Shown in pieces: positions 1 through 3,862 of a stretch of 11,141 nt of DNA. The first letter of the stretch is position 1, and every line of letters starts with the position of its first letter. The translations under genes were made by a program, and so were the position numbers. The notes below the pieces were generated by a model. It saw nothing but the letters and a program-made list of their open reading frames with translations. It searched no databases and was not told the origin of the DNA. The stretch comes from 2-01-FULL-41-26 sp964587505 (GTDB lineage Bacteria > Patescibacteriota > Minisyncoccia > 2-02-FULL-40-12 > GWA2-44-9). The DNA lies in NCBI GenBank assembly GCA_964587505.1, contig CAZPLD010000023.1, positions 1 to 11,141 on the forward strand, written 5' to 3'.

Positions 1-27
1 CGCACAACCTCTATGCATGACTGCGGG

Positions 28-70
28 GTGCCCCTTTTCTAAAATCTTGCTAATTTTCTAAAAGGGGCAC
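28..70. repeat. Long inverted repeat / hairpin, GTGCCCCTTTT arms
   Basis: A perfect 11-bp inverted repeat, GTGCCCCTTTT (28-38) and AAAAGGGGCAC (60-70), encloses a second 5-bp stem (41-45 with 53-57). The stems are separated by a 2x2 mismatch, and the loop is 7 nt. GGG at 25-27 could extend the outer stem against CCC at 72-74 past a small bulge. TTTTCTAAAA also occurs twice as a direct repeat (35-44 and 54-63). No clear T-run follows either arm, so it is not a textbook intrinsic terminator. It may end transcription of a gene left of the window, or be a palindromic repeat element. Confidence 0.8.
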
Positions 71-196
71 ACCCTCCGCCGGTTGGTTAGGTGTCAGCTC
101 GTGTTTGGCAATAAAAATTCAAACTCTTTTGGAATGAATTTGCTTTTTGACTCAAATTGTTTAGTATGTAAGCAGTTGTTTTTAAATTGAGGAAAT

Positions 197-529
197 ATGG
201 CTGATCTAAGCACTTGTCAGCATAAAAATACCGATTTGAGATGGTCTCACGGAGAATTGCGACGCTGTACTGATTGCGGAGCAGTAGAAGATCCTTGGGA
301 TAGCGGAAAATGGAATGATGTTGTCATGGAAGCCGTGATTAACGCGGCTGTCGGAAATGTTGAAGCTGCCAGACACTTCACTAATTACATGAAGGATGCA
401 CGTGAACATGGGGTTCCTTACCCTGAGCTTTCATTGGCTGATGTTGTGGCTGCCGGAGAGCTTCTAAAAGAAGCGGTTGATGAAAAACCGGCCCAGCAAA
501 ATCTCAATTTTGACCAAAGCCCCAAGTAA
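197..529 (+). CDS. Small hypothetical protein with zinc-ribbon-like N-terminus (110 aa)
   Basis: The function is not recognised. The first 28 residues hold C7-x-H9 and C24-x-x-C27-G, spaced like a small zinc ribbon, with WSHGELRRCTDCG between and after them. The rest is predicted helical and acidic (about residues 38-97) and has no membrane segment or signal peptide. The ATG is supported by GAGGA at 189-193, four bases upstream. The gene ends inside the stem-loop of its own terminator, so it is probably a monocistronic unit. It could be a small nucleic-acid or protein-binding adaptor, but that is inference from the cysteine pattern alone. Coding status rests on the ribosome binding site, the Cys/His pattern and the terminator at the stop codon. 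Confidence 0.75.
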   Translation: MADLSTCQHKNTDLRWSHGELRRCTDCGAVEDPWDSGKWNDVVMEAVINAAVGNVEAARHFTNYMKDAREHGVPYPELSLADVVAAGELLKEAVDEKPAQQNLNFDQSPK

Positions 530-538
530 GGGCTTTTT
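516..538 (+). terminator. Intrinsic terminator overlapping the end of the 197-529 gene
   Basis: AAAGCCC (516-522) pairs with GGGCTTT (530-536) over a 7-nt loop and is followed by more T (to 538, then GTTTG). The TAA stop codon at 527-529 lies in the loop, so the last four sense codons form the left arm. Terminating ribosomes would cover this hairpin, which is an unusually tight arrangement. Confidence 0.75.
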
Positions 539-566
539 GTTTGAAAAAATTAATAAGCGCAGCATG

Positions 567-612
567 GCATCTTATTGAAGCTTGTCCGAACAGGCGGGCT
601 TCAATAAGATGC
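567..612. repeat. 15-bp perfect inverted repeat, intergenic
   Basis: GCATCTTATTGAAGC (567-581) is followed after 16 nt by its exact complement GCTTCAATAAGATGC (598-612). Flanking bases add partial pairing: AGCAT at 561-565 can also pair with ATGCT at 609-613. No T-run follows. The arm and loop contain AGCTTGTCCGAA (579-590), which matches the core of the CCCTGAGC(T)TGTCGAAGGG element elsewhere in the window with one inserted C. It fills most of the 130-bp gap between the two small genes and could be an RNA structure or a decayed mobile palindrome. Confidence 0.85.
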
Positions 613-661
613 TGGGCGGAGCGAGATTTTGTTTTGAAATAAAGTGTGATAAATTAGTTTG

Positions 662-1084
662 ATGGAATTTAAGTTTCCCAAAAATGACGACAAATATTAC
701 TGGACCAATCATGTCAGCCGGAAGATGATGTTTTACGGTTTATCGGCGGACAGGATTAAGCGTGTGATGCGAAGCCCTAAAAGAAGCGAGAATGGCATTG
801 CCGAGGGGACTATTGCCGTGATGCAACCAGCCGGTTCCAAGACGAGGCCCTCCGAGGTCTGGGTCATGTATGCGGTTTCTAATAAACCGCATACCCTGAG
901 CCTGTCGAAGGGTAGCTATAATGATAAGTCCCTCGATAAACTCGGGATGATTGGCCAAAAAGCCAATCAAAAAATAGTCATTACCGCCTGGCGCTATCCC
1001 GGAGTAAGTCCGGTCAGGGACGAGATTCCTATTCCGGCGGATATACTGGAAGAGTTAAAACGAGAAGGAATAATAAATAGTTAA
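662..1084 (+). CDS. DUF4258-like small protein carrying an in-frame palindromic insertion (140 aa)
   Basis: The N-terminal part (WTNHVSRKMMFYGLSADRIK, residues 14-33, then VMRSPKRSENG) reads like the DUF4258/toxin-like fold pattern of a His, a helix with RIKRVMRSP, then beta strands. The strands IAVMQ (51-55), EVWVMY (65-70) and KIVITAWRYPG (104-114) follow, and the tail is PIPADILEELK. Such proteins are often RNase-like toxins or their relatives, but no catalytic proof is visible and the family call is inference. Residues 70-103, between two strands, are encoded almost entirely by tandem palindromes (869-969), which suggests an insertion into a surface loop. A TTG codon lies directly upstream at 659; ATG 662 is preferred. 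No Shine-Dalgarno sequence is evident, but TGTGATAAAT (645-654) just upstream resembles an extended -10 box, so the mRNA may be nearly leaderless. Confidence 0.75.
   Translation: MEFKFPKNDDKYYWTNHVSRKMMFYGLSADRIKRVMRSPKRSENGIAEGTIAVMQPAGSKTRPSEVWVMYAVSNKPHTLSLSKGSYNDKSLDKLGMIGQKANQKIVITAWRYPGVSPVRDEIPIPADILEELKREGIINS
869..893. repeat. Perfect 10-bp hairpin inside the 662-1084 gene
   Basis: TATGCGGTTT (869-878) and AAACCGCATA (884-893) are exact complements around a 5-nt loop. The hairpin directly adjoins the CCCTGAGC end of the repeat element at 893-913 and shares base 893 with it. It lies in frame and encodes residues Y70 to about H77. Confidence 0.85.
893..913 (+). repeat. CCCTGAGC-type palindromic element, copy 1 (in frame in CDS)
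   Basis: This is a 21-bp element with ACCCT/AGGGT ends and core GAGCCTGTCGA. It differs from the copy at 3984-4004 at one position only (C for T at element base 10). It spans exactly seven codons here and encodes TLSLSKG (residues 78-84). Five of its six reading frames are free of stop codons (TLSLSKG, PELVEG, TLRQAQG, PFDKLR, PSTSSG), so it is tolerated inside genes. Confidence 0.85.
929..947 (-). repeat. Diverged CCCTGAGC-type element, inverted copy
   Basis: TCCCTCGATAAACTCGGGA has complementary TCCC/GGGA ends. Its core TCGATAAACTC matches the reverse complement of the 3984-4004 core (TCGACAAGCTC) at 9 of 11 bases, both differences being transitions. It lies 15 bp after copy 1 in the opposite orientation, so the pair can fold together. 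It encodes SLDKLG in frame. Confidence 0.6.
948..969. repeat. Perfect 8-bp hairpin adjoining the inverted element
   Basis: TGATTGGC (948-955) pairs exactly with GCCAATCA (962-969) over a 6-nt A-rich loop. It directly abuts the GAG-side end of the element at 929-947, mirroring the hairpin at 869-893 next to copy 1. Confidence 0.8.
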
Positions 1085-1111
1085 CGACTTGGAAGCTCAG
1101 TTTCCAAGTCG
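1085..1111. terminator. Stem-loop after the DUF4258-like gene, possible terminator
   Basis: CGACTTGGAA (1085-1094) pairs perfectly with TTCCAAGTCG (1102-1111) around a 7-nt loop, starting at the first base after the stop codon. Only a weak T-rich stretch follows, after GATTGAC (TTTTATT, 1119-1125). Termination is likely but probably not efficient. The -35 box of the next promoter (1114-1119) begins right after the stem. Confidence 0.6.
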
Positions 1112-1113
1112 GA

Positions 1114-1141
1114 TTGACTTTTATTGGTTTATTGTTATAAT
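1114..1141 (+). promoter_or_regulatory. Strong sigma70-type promoter for the 1198-2559 gene
   Basis: TTGACT (1114-1119) is the -35 box. A 16-nt spacer leads to a perfect TATAAT -10 box (1136-1141), and TG at 1133-1134 one base before it makes an extended -10. Transcription should start near 1148, giving a leader of about 50 nt. This is the best promoter in the window. Confidence 0.8.
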
Positions 1142-1161
1142 CTAAACATCTTTGACAACAT

Positions 1162-1190
1162 TGGTGATGGGTGGCTATCACCAGAAGGAG
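1162..1190 (+). promoter_or_regulatory. Leader hairpin followed by strong ribosome binding site
   Basis: TGGTGAT (1162-1168) pairs with ATCACCA (1177-1183) over an 8-nt loop. The Shine-Dalgarno sequence AGAAGGAG (1183-1190) begins where the stem ends, and ATG 1198 lies seven bases beyond it. The spacing fixes the start at 1198, not at the in-frame GTG at 1171, which lies in the hairpin loop. The hairpin may protect the 5' end or keep the ribosome site open; no known riboswitch class was recognised. Confidence 0.65.
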
Positions 1191-1197
1191 TAGGAAA

Positions 1198-2559
1198 ATG
1201 AAGCACCACGAAGTTCTGTGGACGGATACCCCAGTAGAACACTTCATTGCCTTTTTGTTTTTCGTTGCAGCGGTCGCGGTGCTCTTTCCGTGGGGCCTCA
1301 ACTATTCCACGGAAGTTCGTAATCTTTCAGAAGAGAACATTATTCCTACAGATGTGGCATTGAAAGAGCTTGGTCAGCTTTTGGTTCGCATTGACCAGCC
1401 CGGCTTTACGCCGACGGTTGCGTATCAAGTAATAAAGAAGGCTGCTTATATTGAATGGCATACTCCTTGGATTCCTAAAGCTGAAAAAGAAAAAGCTGGT
1501 GATGACTACTCTCAGCTTCGAGCTTTGGAAATTAAGAACTCAGCGATCTTTCGTTCCTGGGCTCAAATCGTCCAGAATGCTAGGGACAAGTTCCGTAAGG
1601 ATAGAACGGCTGCCGATGAACTGTTCAAGCTTGAGAAGAACGATACGGAACTTCAGGCCTTGTTTGACTTTCGTCCCGTCACGATCACGTATCACTGGAA
1701 TGTGATCGGTCGAAATTTCTGGGCTAAGCTTCCGTTTGCGTTCGCTCTCGCCTTCCTTTTCTTTGTTGTCATGGTCAAGGCCCGGGAACTGAATCTCGCG
1801 GTTGAGCTCATGAACCCGTTTTCTCTGATACTCGCGACGGCGACTTTTCCAGTCAGCTGGCTGATTTATCCCTACAAGGATCCGCATCAACAGATGTCCA
1901 AGATCATCAACGTGCTTGGCATGGCGTTCTCACTACTGATGACATTTAGTGGTGTGAGCATGGCTCAGACAATTAAGAAGAGCGAGAAAAAGAAACGCGA
2001 CCAGCAAGTCATGCTTCAGATCGACACGCGGGCGATGATTCCACTTATTGGCGATGATTCGAAAAACACAACCATTTTCAATCGTGCCACATTGGACTTC
2101 AAGAAAGGTGTACTTGAGAATATCTCGCTATCTAAGCCATCAATCGGTTTCTGGTATAGTGAGCTTTGCGGCGGACCGTGGCTTGACAAAGTGGCTGGTG
2201 CCAAGGTTCTTGCCGCTGGATGTGTGACCAAATCCAAAGGAGCCGAAGCCGGATGGACGGCGGGTATTCAAGTCTACCGGCCTTTTGGTCAGCGATTCTT
2301 CTTGGCCATGCCTGTGATAAGAGTGGAAAAGGGTAAAACCTTCAACTTTTATGCGGCCGTTTCGGCCAAGGTCAACGACAGATGGTCGATTGTTCCGGAT
2401 GTTGCTCTCAAGTTCATATCCGGCAAACGACCGTTCGTGAATGCGGGCATTGCTCTGCGTCGAACCTTCGGCTCTCGCTCTGCTGAAGCGGGGATTCTCC
2501 GCAACAATGCGAGCCAGACCGTATTTCGTCCACGGCTCACTCAGAATTTCGCATTTTGA
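1198..2559 (+). CDS. Four-span membrane protein with beta-rich C-terminal domain, unknown function (453 aa)
   Basis: No family was recognised. Hydrophobic segments lie at about residues 15-35, 176-194, 207-224 and 236-256. Between the first and second is a soluble, mostly helical region of about 140 residues (Lys/Glu-rich near 95-150). The fourth segment ends in SGVSMAQ followed by KKSEKKKR, and resembles an internal signal sequence with an Ala-X-Ala-like c-region. The last ~190 residues alternate hydrophobic and polar positions (AGWTAGIQVY, FFLAMPVIRV, FNFYAAVSAKV, FVNAGIALRRTFG) as in beta-barrel or beta-sandwich strands, ending with aromatic F453. The gene is its own transcription unit with a strong promoter, a ribosome binding site and a terminator at 2582-2611. 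Sampled lines are about 50% GC, against about 27% in a sampled nfo line, so recent transfer or selection for high expression is possible. Confidence 0.85.
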   Translation: MKHHEVLWTDTPVEHFIAFLFFVAAVAVLFPWGLNYSTEVRNLSEENIIPTDVALKELGQLLVRIDQPGFTPTVAYQVIKKAAYIEWHTPWIPKAEKEKAGDDYSQLRALEIKNSAIFRSWAQIVQNARDKFRKDRTAADELFKLEKNDTELQALFDFRPVTITYHWNVIGRNFWAKLPFAFALAFLFFVVMVKARELNLAVELMNPFSLILATATFPVSWLIYPYKDPHQQMSKIINVLGMAFSLLMTFSGVSMAQTIKKSEKKKRDQQVMLQIDTRAMIPLIGDDSKNTTIFNRATLDFKKGVLENISLSKPSIGFWYSELCGGPWLDKVAGAKVLAAGCVTKSKGAEAGWTAGIQVYRPFGQRFFLAMPVIRVEKGKTFNFYAAVSAKVNDRWSIVPDVALKFISGKRPFVNAGIALRRTFGSRSAEAGILRNNASQTVFRPRLTQNFAF

Positions 2560-2581
2560 TGTGCCTACAGTTCCTATCAAT

Positions 2582-2611
2582 GCCCAACTGACAAACTCAG
2601 TTGGGCGTTTT
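2582..2611 (+). terminator. Intrinsic terminator of the membrane-protein gene
   Basis: GCCCAACTGA (2582-2591) pairs perfectly with TCAGTTGGGC (2597-2606) over a 5-nt loop. It is followed by GTTTT (2607-2611), then AATTTG. It lies 22 bp after the TGA stop codon. Confidence 0.85.
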
Positions 2612-2614
2612 AAT

Positions 2615-2642
2615 TTGCTTATTTCACACTTAAACGTAATAT
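2615..2642 (+). promoter_or_regulatory. Possible weak promoter for nfo
   Basis: TTGCTT (2615-2620) and TAATAT (2637-2642) are 16 bp apart, between the preceding terminator and the nfo ATG at 2650. The predicted start point falls at or next to the ATG, so the mRNA would be essentially leaderless. That fits the absence of a Shine-Dalgarno sequence. Both boxes are far from consensus. Confidence 0.3.
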
Positions 2643-2649
2643 TTAAACA

Positions 2650-3486
2650 ATGAAAGTTGGTTGCCATGTTTCAATTGCTGGAGGAATTGTGAATGCACCA
2701 AAACGAGCGGCCGAGTTGGGTTGCGAGGTTTTTCAGATGTTCACGCGGTCGCCGCAGGGCGGAGCGGCACCGAAAATTACTCTGGAGATTGCTAAACAAT
2801 TCAAGGAAGAGATGAAAAAATGGAAACAGGAGAACTGCTATATTCACACCCCCTATTATATTAACTTTGCTTCTTCAAATGATTTTGTCAGGATGTCGGC
2901 GCCCAAAATAGTCAGGGAAGAACTGGAGCGGGGGAGTTTGATAGGAGCTAAATATATAATGACCCACTTGGGGAGTTCAAAAGATTTTACAAGAGAAGAG
3001 GGTTTAAAGATGACGGCTCTTGGTATAGGCCAGGTTTTGAAAGGATATAAAGGCACCGCCGGTCTTCTTTTGGAAATTTCAGCCGGTGCCGGAAACGTGA
3101 TTGGCGATACATTTGAAGAGCTTAAATATATAATCAACAGTTGTGGTCATAATAATGTAAATATCTGTCTTGATTCTGCACACATGTTTGCTTCGGGATA
3201 TGATATTAGGAGTAAAGAAGGATTTAAGAAAACAGTTGAAAAAATCAAGAAAACGATAGGAATTGAGCGAATTAAGCTAATTCATGCCAATGACTCAAAG
3301 ATAGAACTTGGCGGACACAAAGACCGCCATGACCATATTGGCGACGGCAAGATAGGTAAAGGCGGTTTTGCCAACTTAACGGCTGTGTTTAACTGCGACT
3401 TTATAGCTGAGACAAAAGATGATAAAGTAAAGAATGATATAAACATTTTAAAAAATACTCGGTTATTAGCTTATAAGGTCCGATAA
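2650..3486 (+). CDS. nfo: Endonuclease IV (apurinic/apyrimidinic endonuclease)
   Basis: This AP endonuclease cleaves 5' of abasic sites in DNA during base excision repair, in the cytoplasm, using three zinc ions. Family motifs appear in order: GCHVSIAGG (4-12), VFQMFTRSPQG (27-37), IHTPYYIN (65-72), LLLEISAGAG (139-148), CLDSAHMFASGYD (173-185), LIHANDSK (210-217), GGHKDRHDHIGDGKIG (221-236) and FIAET (251-255). All nine metal ligands of the E. coli enzyme have counterparts: H66, H106, E142, D175, H178, H212, D225, H227 and E254. The 278 residues match the usual 270-285. No Shine-Dalgarno sequence precedes the ATG. The gene lies between a terminator and a small membrane protein gene 36 bp downstream. 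Confidence 0.97.
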   Translation: MKVGCHVSIAGGIVNAPKRAAELGCEVFQMFTRSPQGGAAPKITLEIAKQFKEEMKKWKQENCYIHTPYYINFASSNDFVRMSAPKIVREELERGSLIGAKYIMTHLGSSKDFTREEGLKMTALGIGQVLKGYKGTAGLLLEISAGAGNVIGDTFEELKYIINSCGHNNVNICLDSAHMFASGYDIRSKEGFKKTVEKIKKTIGIERIKLIHANDSKIELGGHKDRHDHIGDGKIGKGGFANLTAVFNCDFIAETKDDKVKNDINILKNTRLLAYKVR

Positions 3487-3522
3487 CCAACTCGGCTGCG
3501 GCTAAACCAGTATTCTCGTCGC

Positions 3523-3822
3523 ATGATGGGTAATTGGTACGGCGGTTGGTATAATATGATGGGCGGTTGGTCGAATATGATGAACCAATGGACACTGAAC
3601 AATGGTGTCTTTAATTTCGGTGGTTCTTTCGTTGCCGGAATGACTTTCGGGTTCATTGTCCTAATTCTTGCTCTGTGGACGCTCTACTGGAAATACCGTT
3701 CGCTTTGGCATGCTGCTAAGCATGACCACAAAGTCTGGTTTGTGGTTCTTTTGCTGGTCAACACTTTGGGGGTTTTGGAAATTCTCTATTTGTACGTTTT
3801 TTCAAAATACCGTAAGAACTAG
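3523..3822 (+). CDS. DUF5652-like small membrane protein with Met/Trp/Gly-rich N-terminus (99 aa)
   Basis: There are two predicted membrane spans, at about residues 35-55 and 71-94, separated by a basic loop (WKYRSLWHAAKHDHK). The second half reads like DUF5652, a small two-span family common in CPR genomes (ALW..W.A..., then WFVVLLLVNTLGVLEILYLY); this match is from memory. The first 25 residues are unusual: MMGNWYGGWYNMMGGWSNMM, two copies of a GGWxNMM heptad plus a partial one, encoded by tandem 21-bp repeats at 3541-3582. Met-rich segments of this kind can bind copper or sit at membrane interfaces, but that is inference. There is no Shine-Dalgarno sequence; ATG 3523 and ATG 3526 are both possible starts. 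The gene ends just before a bidirectional terminator and may be cotranscribed with nfo. Confidence 0.8.
   Translation: MMGNWYGGWYNMMGGWSNMMNQWTLNNGVFNFGGSFVAGMTFGFIVLILALWTLYWKYRSLWHAAKHDHKVWFVVLLLVNTLGVLEILYLYVFSKYRKN
3541..3582 (+). repeat. Tandem 21-bp coding repeat (2 copies)
   Basis: Units 3541-3561 and 3562-3582 are identical at 19 of 21 bases (the TA at 3551-3552 is CG in the second unit). Each encodes Gly-Gly-Trp-x-Asn-Met-Met. A shorter related stretch (GGTAATTGGTAC, 3529-3540) precedes them. Confidence 0.9.
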
Positions 3823-3833
3823 TTTCTTGGAAT

Positions 3834-3862
3834 AAAAAACCCTCTCGATGAGAGGGTTTTTT
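3834..3862. terminator. Bidirectional intrinsic terminator between convergent genes
   Basis: AAAAAACCCTCTC (3834-3846) pairs with GAGAGGGTTTTTT (3850-3862) over a 3-nt loop, giving a GC-rich stem with a T-tract on either strand. It serves the plus-strand DUF5652-like gene and the minus-strand tgt gene, whose stop codon (3861-3863) overlaps its edge. Confidence 0.92.

Noticed and set aside
1..20. End of an upstream gene (frame ending at TGA 18-20)
   Set aside because: Only five codons are visible before the stop, which is too little to support a coding call.
147..174. Promoter for the 197-529 gene (TTGACT at 147-152)
   Set aside because: The -35-like box is good, but no acceptable -10 box lies 15-19 bp downstream.
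869..969. CRISPR-like array
   Set aside because: The repeats are two inverted, diverged elements with unrelated flanking hairpins. There is no regular repeat-spacer pattern and no cas gene.
999..1013. CCGGA/TCCGG hairpin at the end of the DUF4258-like gene
   Set aside because: Only 5 bp of stem, inside the conserved-looking RYPGVSPV segment; not distinguishable from chance.
1171..1197. Upstream in-frame GTG start for the 453-residue membrane protein
   Set aside because: The GTG lies within the leader hairpin loop and has no ribosome site. AGAAGGAG at 1183-1190 is correctly spaced for ATG 1198.
3052..3090. GGCACCG/CGGTGCC inverted repeat in nfo
   Set aside because: The arms are short and 25 bp apart, and they encode conserved endonuclease IV residues around LLLEISAGAG. 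This is probably coincidence.
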